Shown here in pieces: positions 1-12,400 of a stretch of DNA of 64,000 bases. Source of the stretch: Daphnia carinata. Its lineage: Eukaryota; Arthropoda; Branchiopoda; Diplostraca; Daphniidae. Below the pieces are notes generated by a model, which ran no database searches, had not been told where the DNA came from, and worked only from the letters and a program-made list of their open reading frames with translations. Location: positions 1,240,001 through 1,304,000 of the forward strand of contig NC_081334.1 in assembly GCF_022539665.2 (NCBI RefSeq). The letters run 5' to 3'. How positions within the stretch are numbered: position 1 is the stretch's first letter; every line of letters begins with the position of its first letter. The position numbers and the translations under genes were made by a program.

Positions 1-1564
1 ACGTTACTTTATTGAACGTCAGCAGGACATTCCTCCTGTCACCAATTTTGTTGATTTATTTATATTTTTCAATTCGATCGTAGTGGTGCAAATCGTTTGA
101 TGTTCAACCGTATCTAGCAAACAACAAAACGCACAAACGAACGGTACGATCGTTTATCGTTCGCCGCGTTCGGTGCAAATTGGAGTTGGCGTTTAAAGTC
201 ATGCAACTTCAAACCTTCGTACGCTGCATCGATCATCGGATGATTCACGCGTGACCGTGTAACGTTCGTGATGTGACATTTTCGTAATGGGCGTTCACGG
301 TTTGGCGTGGTGATTGAACGCGTAATGTACAATACTGCGATTCGAGCTGTAACGAGTTACCTATTTGCGATTGCGTTCTAAGCAAATCTACCTAGAATAA
401 AAAAAAAAAATCCTTTTGTTTTTCGAATCATCTCAAAAGTTACTTCGTATCGCCCCTTTAACAATCTTTTATTCAGAGTAGCACGAAGGCGTTTGATGGC
501 ACCGTCTACGTGACTCCTGAGGCTCATCAAGGCTTCAGCGAAGGCAAAAACGAATAGGAAACAAAGAAAGGGAAGTAACGCAACTATAGAATAGCCGAGC
601 ACAGAAGAAATCAAAGAAAATTTCGTCTCCTATTTATGTTTTGCATAGAATGGGGCCCATAGAACTGCATAGGTTTTGATGTGGTGTATGGACGCAAAGG
701 TCAATTTAAAGATCTAATTGAAAGCGGATTGTAAAGAGAACAAACAGACAATGAAACAAACGTTTAATGGAAGCATCCCTCGTGAAGTTGACCAATCCCG
801 ATTGAGGTAATAGAAAATCCCAACCGCAAATGAGACTAATTTTCTAGACGGGTCTATACTAACATTTATGGCTGCCTGCTTAAACCAAGGGCACAAGTTA
901 TCTGACCGTCTCCTTTTCATCTATAACATTTCTTATTGTGCGTCGTAGGGACATACATAGCTACACATAATTCGTATATAGAAGAGAGAGTCAGCCATTA
1001 AAAAAAAAACGTAGTAGGCCCTACGCATTTGCTGGGTTCGGATCAAGCCACGAATCATTAGGATACGGCTATCTCACTTTAACCGTCACGTTGATATTCT
1101 TCGTGCGTCCTGGACATGCGTCATGAATAACTTACAAGTCAAACGAAGAATACGGCAAGCAACTAGCATGATTGCCATCTGATACCAACATTTCGATATC
1201 ATTTCTTTAACAAGAAAAGGCGGAGTGCGTAACTATGCCAATGAATTACTGCACTATTACATAGGGTGGTTATGCCATTGCAATAGCCTGTTATGTTTTA
1301 TCTTATTTTTTTAAATAGAAAATTTAATCTAATCATTAAATTAACGACGTGTGTGGACAACAGTTAGTTAGCCTTACATTTTGGAAGTTATCCAGCAAGC
1401 TAACGGACGAAGCGCTAAGACACCACGTCCGCTTCTTACAACATCATTTTACTTTCATACAATTAAATCTAAAATATAAAGAAATATCTATTGGATATTG
1501 CAGCTGTACTGCAGTTCGAAGAAATATTCAAATTTAGGCATGTCTGAGTGATCATTACGTTTAA
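1..1564. other. No gene recognised; downstream flank of the neuropeptide receptor gene
   Basis: AT-rich sequence with short open frames only, none with a recognisable domain or a convincing splice context. It lies beyond the 3' end of the minus-strand receptor gene and may hold its 3' untranslated region or further C-terminal exons. Confidence 0.4.
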
Positions 1565-4500
1565 TCAGTTCCTTCCTTGCGGCACAACTCTGCCTGCACC
1601 GCTTGGATTATTATGAGCTCTGTAAATTGCCTGCCACTGATAACGTCTACATTGTCTAAAGTTTGCCCGGGTTGTACACTCATTACATGTAATTAGTAAC
1701 CGTACCTTGACGTGGGCCAAACGAACTCGCCACTCAGCCGGTTTGGTAGTGCGATGATGTAATCCGACATCGGACGAACACGGTGGATGTTGCTTGCCGA
1801 TCGCAACGGCTGTATTAGATGGCGTAGTAGCAGGAATGCTATTGACAACAGCATCGTCCTGCATCACGAACCCGATGCGGAGAGGGGCATTTGCCAGTGA
1901 GGGCACCATTTTCATGCTGTCGTCCAGCTCAATATCAACATTGGTGGTCTTCTCTTCAGCGATAAGTGTCTCTTTGACAGCCCCATTTTGCGGTGCTGGG
2001 CTCGCACGTCTCTGCGACCGACGTTCGGCCGTGCTCAGCCAAATGCCGCTCGTGTTCAAGCTGCCGCCGTTCCGCGAATTGGCCGAAAATCTGGACGATT
2101 ACAAAGGAGACTCAGCTGTTGGATTTCACTCTAAATTCAATGATGCCGTTTTTTTTTACCGCGATCTGTCCGAAGCTTGTCGGTGGTGATTGTAAAGGTA
2201 GTGATGTCGGCTGGATGCAGGTGCCAGGCCGCACAGAGTTTCGCGGAACGCCTCACGATAACGAACCGACATGACATTGTACAGTATCGGATTGATAGTC
2301 GAAGAGAAGAAATAAAAACACCCTGTGGTATAGGATTTGGTGAGTAGAGTGAGGTTGGCATTTCATTTGTCATTAAACAATGTCAGTACCTGTAATGAAG
2401 AACATCTTCTCGTTGATCTCGCGGTAGTTGGGCGAGTCCTTTGCGTAGACATAGAGAAGTCGCTGAGCGTGGAATGGCGCCCAGCAGATAAAGAAGCCAA
2501 TCACCACAGCAACTGGACGAATGAAAACAAAGAACATTAAAGTCACATGCCATTTCAGTTGTTTACTTTGTTACTGAATCTAAAAGAAAAAAAGAAAAAC
2601 ACCTTAAATATTTGCTCAGTCTTTCTTGGCTGAGTTTGTTGAGGACATCACCATCCCCCACATAGTGGCTGGAATGTGTGGGTTGCAGTTGTTATATTTT
2701 ATGACCACGCGAATGCTTACAGAGTGCAACATTTTGCATTATCTCCACACTCGCCAATAATTCTCAGTATGCATTAAGTATTGCACAGTCTTCAACTTCC
2801 ATTTGAAAAAAGGAAGACTTCTTATCATCTTTGCCTTTTTTTTACTTTGATTCCATTTGTTATATGAGCTTATCTTTTGCCGTTTCCATTTTTGCGGCTT
2901 TTGAAACGAAGATTTTTACCACTTTCGGGCGCATAGTTCAAACTTTTTTTTACGAAAGAAAAAAATCAAAATATAGACCAGGTTTCAATTTAAAAGAGAG
3001 ATCTTGTATCAATCAATCGTTTCCGGCGCACATACAGACCCACTAGGAGAAGCTTTTGGATCGATGCTCAATGATGCCACTAACGGAAATGGTTTGCTAT
3101 TCAATCAAAAGATAAACAGTTGAACCGAAATGGGTGCTGCGGGGGTCGTGAAGGCAAATCGTCAGTCGTTCAGACGGGGGAGGCTTACATCTAGCTGAAA
3201 TTGGTTAGTGTGCGCGGCACATCTACCGGAACATGCTATTCCACTTAATATGACAACATCGACGTTGTTGTATTTTACTTTCTTATACACACACCCAATC
3301 TCTGAGTGGCCTGACGGCAAAAGAAACTTTTCAGCAAAACTAAAATGGTTAAGTTTTTTTTTTTTTACAAAAAATCAATCAACGCCATCATCCGTGATGG
3401 TCACACACACGTCTCGAGTGTAGCGATATACTCTGAGTTTATCTTATTTTTCACTGGAACTGGAAAAAAGAGGGGATGATGTGTTGGGAATGAAAGTGAC
3501 ATCGGATGTTGCCAGGCTTTCTTCGAGAGCTCCAGTGAGAGTTCCAAACCGACAAACAGCAATCTTATAAAAAAAAAAGTGACCACACACCGTTGGCACT
3601 ATGGTCTCTCCTGTTTTTTTTTTTTTTCATCGTTACGTAACGGATGTTGGGATTCTCTTTTCTTTTTCGGGCTGTATAAGTGAGAAAAAAAAATGTTATA
3701 GATTCTTTGGAAAGAAGCTGTCGAACGGGACTGACTGACAGCAAATAGACGCCTCCGCCACCATCCCTTGCTTTTTTTTTGTTGTGTTTGACTGATGATC
3801 TACATGTATAACCTCCTTTTAGTTACTTTTCACTATTTACTTCTTTATCATCTCCTTTTTTATTCTTGTCCTTCAGCCGGTACCTTCTTTTTACAACATC
3901 CAACAGGAAGAGCCATAACTGTGTTGGCCTATCGAAAATTGCGCTGATATCAGGTGACTGTCAAACTTAATTCGTTTCAACTAAGTCTGCACGAAAACGG
4001 TAATCGGGATTGACCTCATCTTGTCATTCATTTGGGCACACGATTGCATGGCAAATAAATCTGAAACTCTGTGCCAATAGTTTGAGCACACACCGAAACT
4101 ATAGCACACACACATACGTCCTGGATCGGCTTGATGAGTATATTTGCTGTGTACGGAGTGCCATCGATCGGGTCGAGAGACTTAACGACTTGCGGGACAT
4201 GACGGCCAACGAGCCGTTCGAATGATACACCCAAAAGAACGCAATCTTCTTCTTCATTCTTTTCAGCCCTTTCTTTTTTTTTTTTTTCTCTCTCTCTCTC
4301 TTCTAAATCACAAATCATCACTCAGCTGAAGAGAAACAGATTGCTTCTTTTTTTCTTGCACGTATGCCATGTATCTAACGTCGTCAGGAAATGCTAGACG
4401 CGACCAACGGTCCTCGAGTGAGTCCGGCCAGAAAGAAAAAAAAACGTAAACAACTGAGGGAACACTCGATTGTCACATTTTGCTTTTGCAAAAGAAAAAA

Positions 4501-7500
4501 AGAAGAAGGATTTCAGAAGGATCATGCGAGTATATCGATGCCACCAAACGATCCAGCATCTAAGGCTCGTTTTGCAACGTATTTATTAAGGACATTCGTT
4601 GAATCTGACGCACTAAACTTTTCTTCTATGTAGCTGTTACTTACTGCCGTTGTTCTACGCACACCCACTCGATGTTTGTTTTTCTTGCAAAATTTTAGAT
4701 TCGCTCATCAGCTGAACGATAACGGATGTTCTATTCCCCTAAGCATTTTTGCGCATACATCCGATGTTTAGTACCGAACAAGAGAACCAAAGTAGGACGT
4801 GCGCTGAATCTGCTTGTTGTTGGTATATGCAAATGTGACGTCAATGTCCCCCTACGCGTCAGCTAAAACAAAAATCTGCAACGTCTCTCGCAAGCCAGTT
4901 GACGTCTGTTAGCAATGAGCAATCAACCATATACTTTTTCGTTGGGGGGGGGGGGGATGATAACGATCACGCGAGGTAGAGTTGTGAATCTTCAAAACGT
5001 AAACTGATTTAGCTGTACGCAGAAGAATAAAGATGGCGACAGATTTTACACGAACGTTCGTGCTCGACTTGACACCACTTTCACGCACAATCGGTTAGCA
5101 ACGCTTCTCTCTATTCACCCGGACAACCCGTGATTTTATTATAGGGTGTGACTCAATGTTCCCTTATTCGGTCGGTCAATGTCTTGATGCTGACGTAATG
5201 CTCCTCGTACGACTCGTCATTGGTCAGAAATAAAAAAAAAGACTGAAGAGAATAGAGAAAGAAAGACACGTATAATCCCTTAAAAGGAAATGCTGCATCG
5301 TGCGATATACGCGTCGCCACTGGTGGACATCCTCGTTGATTGTCGGTTACAGCAGACAGGGCACAATACGTACATACATCATCCGTGCGTATAGAGGGCA
5401 ATCCAGAGAAAATCGACCGACCTTCCCTGGAAAAAAATGATTGTCCCCTTAATATAGCACGATGAAAGCCTTTCCCATATACTGGCAAAATTGTTCTTCA
5501 TAAAGGAATAAAGCCGAGAGTCTATAAACCCCACGTTTTCACACCTGACCAACCATGTTACTTATAAATGATACGAAAAAAAAAATACAATCATTGACGT
5601 TGAACCCTTCTCGATGATTGAACGATCCTTCACAGGTGGTTACAATCTAACGAAGGCATTGTTATGCTAACTGATTGTTACAATCAAGCGATTGGAAAAG
5701 TCAATCGCCATTTTGAATGAAAAGGGTGAATCAATGGGACTTACCGAGCATACGTAAAATGGTCCTCCTCGAGGATGACTGCCTCGACTCATTGGAGTGA
5801 TGGACAACACCTTGGACGTTACGGCCGCGTCCCAGCGACGTCCGTCTAATTCGGATTCCGATGCGCAGATAAAGCAGACACAGAATGCCCATGGGCACGA
5901 TGAAGAAGATGAAAGTGGCCACTTCGACCAGCGGCCACTGTGTCGGTGGATTTTCATCTTGCAGCGCGCAGAAAGCCGATTCAGGTATCGACTGGCCGGA
6001 CAAATTGGCTCCTGCTTCCGGCGGATAAGGCACGTACGAAATGCCAGTGTAAATAGCGAACGGCAGGGCTGAGATGAGCGCCACCAGCCAAATGAGAGCA
6101 ACAATGCGAGCCGCCCGTCCAAGCCCGGCCATCGTGTACGCGTGCAGCGGATGACAGATGGCGAGATAACGTTCAAGCGAGAAAGCCACGATCGTCAGCA
6201 CCGAAGCGTAATTGGTCCTTTTCATTAAAAAAAGGAGTATTATTTTATCATAAGCCGTACCAGGAACTTACATCACGGATTGACATGTCTACTTAAGCCT
6301 AACGTCAATGTCAGCGGCTCCAGCTTAGAGTGGTAGTCGTACTCTGATGCTTTCGCAAGGTACGTCAACTTAATACTAGCTCAGCCATGTAGATGTATTT
6401 TTCTTTTGAAAATAATTACGTGAAAATATTGAACATTTCAATCCTTTGCTGTTCGCAATTTTTTTTTTTGATATAGTGGTGCTCTAAAGAGAGACAAACT
6501 CCGAGGGATTTGGTGCTCGCATGGCGCCCTAGCAAAGCTTTATACGTTCACAATTGGGATGCTAAGGCTTTGATCGCAGTTGGGGTCGCAAATGTTTTGA
6601 TTAGATAATCTTGTAGGAATGGGGAATAAAAAGGAGAACTCGAGCTTTAGTCGAATGAAATGCAAAAAAAAAATGCAAAAGAAATACATAAAAATAAAGT
6701 AGGAAATGAACGCGTTTGACTCATAGTCGTTCAGTTGAGCAATAACGTACGGCTTAATTGCTTTTTGCGATGCACAAATTCGTACTCGTTGCACGAGAAA
6801 GAGGACTTAATATAGCACCTTCCTTTTTGGCTACTTACAGAAATGTCCATCAACGTGAATTTTTGCGGATGACACTCAAGCCATAACCAGAATGCGAACG
6901 TGGCTGCAAGCACTTTGCATAAACACAAAAGATCGAGAGCGTCGTTTACGACATTGGAAGCTATTCGAACGGCGGGGGATATACACAAACCGATGTGGCA
7001 TGCATCAAATTCAAGAGTTTACATTAAATTATGCATATTCTATTTTCCTATTCAATACAACATAGCGGAATAACTGGGAGTAAGCGGGCGCACAGCGGGA
7101 ACGCAGCGCGACTTGATTTAGTATAACAGTTCATATGTAACAGCTGAGTGGAAATCGAGAGAACGGGAAGAGGAAATGGCCTCACCCTTCACATCTTCAA
7201 GAGGGAAGTTTCTAACGCCGAAACTGATGCCAATTCGTTGCGGAAGCATTGATGGCGTCCGCTTCTTCAAACGCCAGCCAAACTACGTTCTAATATTTTA
7301 AATTCACAGTGATTCCAACTTATTCCTTATATAAACATGGCCTCTGTCATCCATTGATGATAACAGCTATATTTTTTTTTTGTTTAAATGCCGGAATGAT
7401 GGGCGCACTGACATTTTCATTATTCTTTTCCTATCCACAACACGAGACAGTTGTGTACGTCGCTGAATTTTATGACCCACGCGATTAACGTAATTGCATC

Positions 7501-9416
7501 GTTAGAAAATCCAGTGATGCTACGTCAACGGGCTGACTATTCATAACAGTGAACTGCTGAGTATCAAAGAAAATCATCTATTATGAAAGGACAATTTAGC
7601 AAAGTGCCATGTTAATCCATGGCGGCCGTATGGAGTGAGGAGCTTCCGGCCAAAGTGAGACGTCTACGTTACAAAAGAATATCGGATACATTTCGTTGCA
7701 CGCGTCACATAATTTTCTTCTGAATAAAAGCTAAAAGGTAAATACGTTCTCACAGTGGTACCGAAATATTGAAGATCGTAGCCGGAAGTGGAAGGCGTAG
7801 GGAGCGTTGGGAGAATTAAAGAAAAGAATTTGATCTCAAGATTAAACTCGCGAAGCCGGAAACCCATTAGCAAATGCAGCCACGCCCTCCGGAAAAGCAT
7901 GAAGTATATAGAATGGGATGTTATGTGCCCTCTCTCTGATTTAATATCTGTCGTCACGCAAGACGCTTGTCTCAACTATGCGAAGACCGAACGCATGATG
8001 CAATATATGCATAATAAATCGATCTATATCTTCATGGCTTCCTTTGCCTATCCATAAGACACACTTCAAGGGCACGTCCGTATGTGCGTTGTGATGCTGC
8101 TTCCGTTTTATCGACTGAATGTTTGGTATGTATATTCATCAAAACAAAATTTTTATTTCTCCTTTATAGGGGTCTCCTTTTTTCTTTATGGCATCAGACG
8201 ATTGTAATGAGATCATTAGCAATGACAAAGGAGCCAGATGTTGACACATCTTCGTTCGTCAAACGCGCTAAAAACAATCTTTGGATCGATACGTCGTATT
8301 TACCCTTTTCTGTTGTAAAATGCCGTATACATTTTGTGTTGAAAAACAGCTTTATCGTGCTTTTCAATCGTAAATTTCACTATCTAGTTTAGTTTATATT
8401 ATCCCATATAGAGAGCCGAGTCGTAATCAAAGTGGCGGCCCTTTTTCAAATGCGAAGGCGCTTTCTTTCCGTCCCCGCACGTACACATAGGATTAGAAAC
8501 TCATTAAACCACCATCAAAATATTTAAAAGAAAAGATATACCCCTATGCTAAAATACCCCTTTCCTTCTACGCCTCTATAAGATGAATCTTTAAAGGAAT
8601 AATTTTAAGCGCAACTCTCGCAAACTATTTGTGTAACAGCGTCTTTCCATGTGGCCGACACGTCTACCCGAAATCAATGCCCTTTTTTTTAATTTTTCAC
8701 AGTGATTTAAAATCCCCTAGAAATCGAGTGATTAACGGCACGTGAAATGACTTATCAACTAACGCTCTCTAACCTTTTACAACAATTCACTTGAAAGTGT
8801 AAAACGGTTAGTGCGTCGCCCTAATGCTGTCAAGCTTTAACGCTATTCCCACGACGCCATAGCATTCTCACGCAAATGGGATGAATAATGATAGCAATCA
8901 AATAGTCAAATAGCTAATTTACATTTCAGCGATGAGAGCTCTCAGCTTGCAGACAATTTCGCCCAACGCCCACGGATACTGCTGCCAGTAGACGCTCAAA
9001 TCGTTTGGCAAACCTGTTTCAACACAAAAGGTGTTAGTGTTACATCAAATAATAATAATTCGAAATAAATAAAAACGGACAATTGATTGCATAAATGTAC
9101 CAAATAGAAGGACCGTCAAATCAGAGACGGCCAATGAGAATAGGTAGCAGTTGGTGGCCGTGTGCATGGACGGGTTGCGCACGATGACAACGCACACGGC
9201 GATGTTGCCCACCACGCCCGAAACGAATATCAAAATGTAGACGATGGTGATGGGTATGACGACGTCCATGGGCAGATGTTTTGGACCCCAGTGAGTGGTT
9301 AGATAATTATGCACGTTCCATTCGTTGACGGTGGCATTGCTCGAGTAGGAGGCATTTGCTTCCAACAACATCAAGTCCGACAGCCATTCAGTCGTGTTCT
9401 CCACGTCCGAAGTCAT
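1565..9416 (-). CDS. Class A GPCR, pyrokinin/CAPA/neuromedin-U receptor type (six coding exons)
   Basis: Predicted cell-surface neuropeptide receptor. Coding exons on the minus strand, in order: 9416-9101, 9013-8923, 6217-5745, 2512-2390, 2322-2160 and 2090-1565. All junctions are GT-AG and in phase, giving about 563 residues. The start is the ATG at 9416. The N-terminus has three N-glycosylation sequons (about N7, N21, N27). TM1 carries GN, TM2 ends LAVSDL, and TM3 has Cys about 127 followed exactly 25 residues later by Arg152 in [11 protein letters not shown]6 has CWAPFHAQ and TM7 has [12 protein letters not shown]. The loop-2 segment SAFC and the MHTATN motif after TM1 fit the pyrokinin/CAPA/neuromedin-U family; the exact ligand cannot be assigned. 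A likely 5'-UTR acceptor lies at 9505. The last exon encodes a low-complexity tail of roughly 175 residues whose end is uncertain: a GT donor (gtacgg) at 1705 follows HVK, so the 1706-1565 part may be intron. Introns 1-5 are 87, 2705, 3232, 67 and 69 bp. Confidence 0.83.
2513..5744 (-). other. Intron 3 of the neuropeptide receptor gene
   Basis: A 3.2 kb intron between the TM5/loop exon and the TM6 exon, bounded by GTAAGT at 5744 and CAG at 2513. It contains poly-T tracts, a (CT)n run near 4290 and a 12-G run near 4945. A 111-codon open frame at 5153-5488 (minus) has no recognisable domain and looks like chance. Confidence 0.6.
6218..8922 (-). other. Intron 2 of the neuropeptide receptor gene
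   Basis: A 2.7 kb intron between the exon ending ...LIAEM and the exon starting TNYASV. Donor GTAAAT is at 8922 and the acceptor AAAG is at 6218. Nothing recognisable inside beyond AT-rich sequence and short open frames. Confidence 0.6.
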
Positions 9417-12400
9417 GATGGTTGTCAGAAACGAGCACCGAACAAAAGTCGGATGATTGTAATCACAACATGTCCGGCAGTTCGGTTGAGCGTCAAAAAC
9501 GAAACTGTAATGGAACGAGAGATTAACACGCGTGATTATGAAAGTACAGATGTCTTGATGCAAATTATGTAATTAAAACAAAAATCAGCCTAGCGTACAG
9601 GTGTGACTAGAAAAGAAAACATTTCAAGTGTAACGAGTAATCATAAATAAGGTGACGTGTTATTCAAATCTTTCCCTCCTGCGGATAATGGTATATTATT
9701 ACGTAACACGCAATTAGAGTGTGTGTAATATTCACGTTCGCTTCGCAAAACACGATCCAAGGAAACATGGTTAGGGCGATAGCTGGTGTGCAGACTACGC
9801 GGAGCTAAAATGTGTGTATGAAAGAGAGAACTAGACAGGCAATTCTATATTTCATGTAAGAAGAACGTCATCAACGTGTACATGAGTTACTCATGTTTTC
9901 CCGACGATCCGCCCCCCCCCCCCCAAAGACGTTGGCTGTTTTCTGCATGACGAACACACGACAACCACCTGCAAGGCAGTTAGGATATTCGATACACGTG
10001 TTGGCACTTCATACATTGAATTCAAATGTTTTTTTTTTCCATCAATATAAAGAAAAAATTCTACTGCCGTTAATACGGATTTGATAGACACCCCGGATTG
10101 AATCAACCTGTCACACATTCGCTTGATGTTTCAATTAGGGTAAATGAAAATCCAATCAAATTTTTCTTTTTACATCCGTGCGTCACGCAAAGGCAGTTTT
10201 CACATTAACTTTGTGTAAGTTAAACATTTTCTTATTGTTAAGAATTTAAAAAAATTCGGAACTCGGTGACGTGTTGCCCATGTATACATCAACTCGCTGT
10301 GCGTAGTTGATGTTTTGACTTGACACTTGCTAATGACCCTGCGCTTTTCACTGTGTTGCGTCAGCGATTGACCCGTTAAATGCTGGACAGCAATTGATGA
10401 AACTGCGATTGCTTCTTCTTCCTGTTTCGTTACTCGTTGCTGGCTCGACACTGTTCGATGGCACATCTCCTTGTAAACAAAAGTAGGGCGAAAACAAGGG
10501 AAAAATAGGACAAGGGTTTTATCATCACATTCTTGTCCCAAAATTGCCAAAAGACGTTGATGGTTTAAAAGAAAAACATCCAAATGAAAAAGAAGACGAT
10601 CAAAAATAGCACTAGTCGAGTCTTGTGCCTGGCCTTCATATTATATAAATTGACCGATTGTTGCTCTGCCCTTTGCCATTTTCGACGTTTGGTTGAACGC
10701 GCAGCTGGCGAACTTCAACGCTAACTTTGGAGAAAAGATCAGACTTTCGGCTGTTAAACTTGCCGTGACACCTTTACAAGTGCTGAGAATAAATTACGAC
10801 CGTGAACTCAAAGACCTCGAAGGCTTTTTAGGTTAGCCGACAGAGCGTATATTAGAAAGTTTGGGACGAAACACATCGAGAATGAAGCGTGCTTGTTTTG
10901 ACCGTGCTATCTGTCTTCAAGCCGTTCGTTTTTGTTAATGTCGAAAATAACGGTAGATCTATTGGGGCCTTCTTTTTGGAGAGGGTTAGTCAGATCGTTA
11001 AATTTGATGTTAGTTAACGGAGGATATGTCTGCTCTGGTGTTGAAGCAATGCCGATTATATCTATAGTTAGGCATCATTCCAAAGAGTTGGTGAAATTTT
11101 AATAATAATTAAAAAAAAGATTTCCATAATTTCTTTGAAAGACTAATTTTGTTATTGGACTTTGACCCTTTTTATTTATGACGAGACAACTCTCAAAGAG
11201 GATCCCCACGGATAGATGAACGTATTTCATTCCATCTTTAGCGCTAAGGATGTTGATAGCATCGTATCAAATCTGATTATGAATCATTTTTGTGTGTGTT
11301 ATGGCAAGGCTATAACGGCCCGTAATGCGACACGCCACCACATTCTTATGACAAGTTAAAATTCAATAAAACCACAGTCGCCTTAACAAATGTCTAATCA
11401 TCCTATTATAGTTTTATTCAAATTTAGCGTGTTGTGCGGAGCTCGCTGGATCAATGCTCGTTGCGTCTGTCAGCATGTCCCGCGTGAGAAAAAAACAAAA
11501 AGGACGACATTCCTGGAATCTTTCCGCCAAAGATAGGGTAGTTCGGGTAGTTTAATGAATACCGGGAGCCTTCCAATAGTTCCGTACGCGTCAGCCTTTC
11601 ATTATAGTTTTCCTTATCCGTATAGGGAAAAAACGTCCTGCCGGCCGGAACGCTATTAGCCGAGAAAGACGTATATGAAAGCTCGACAAAAGATTTTACG
11701 AGGAAATATATATAAAGTTACGGATAGTAAAAAAAACAAAAGAATTAATCGGTTACTAAGATACGCCGACTGAGCCGTGCTTCATTATAGCTGAACCATG
11801 AGGCCGAATAAAGCATATAAACTTATGAATGTACAGTCAATAGATATTAGCTTATATATGTACGCACTTTATTAAGAACAGCTGCGATTATATAAGCGAA
11901 GAGTAATGGGACACTCAAACGAGATATTGCAGAACAACTCAAGATGCTGAACGAACCATAAAGATTAATCATGATACATTTTGAGACTGTAGGAAATGTA
12001 ATCCGTTAGCATCAAGCCAAATAGTGGATGAACGTAATGACGTCAAACACGCTGATGGGAAAAAGAAGGAGGGACCGATACTATGGGCAATCTTTTCAAC
12101 GAGCGACTCTATTTACGTAAAAAAATATCTAGGCTCTTGTAAAGACACACATAAGGGCAACACCAAAAACTAGAGTCGCTTATGTCAAAAACTGACTTTG
12201 CACGAAAATGCAAACTGCCATCGCAATTACGTTAAATAACACGCGTCTAATGAATCAGTTTTGCTCAAGTTCTTTTTGGCGATTGCACGTGCGAGATTGA
12301 ACAGCTGTTCGCAATGCTCCTCAACCTCAAACGAATTAAGATGGCACGTCAGAAAGAACAAGATGGAACGAGGATCGGTCGAGCGAAGATGGGCCATCGC

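Noticed and set aside
5153-5488. 111-codon open frame (minus) inside a receptor intron
   Set aside because: No recognisable domain, no in-phase splice link to the receptor exons and no independent support.
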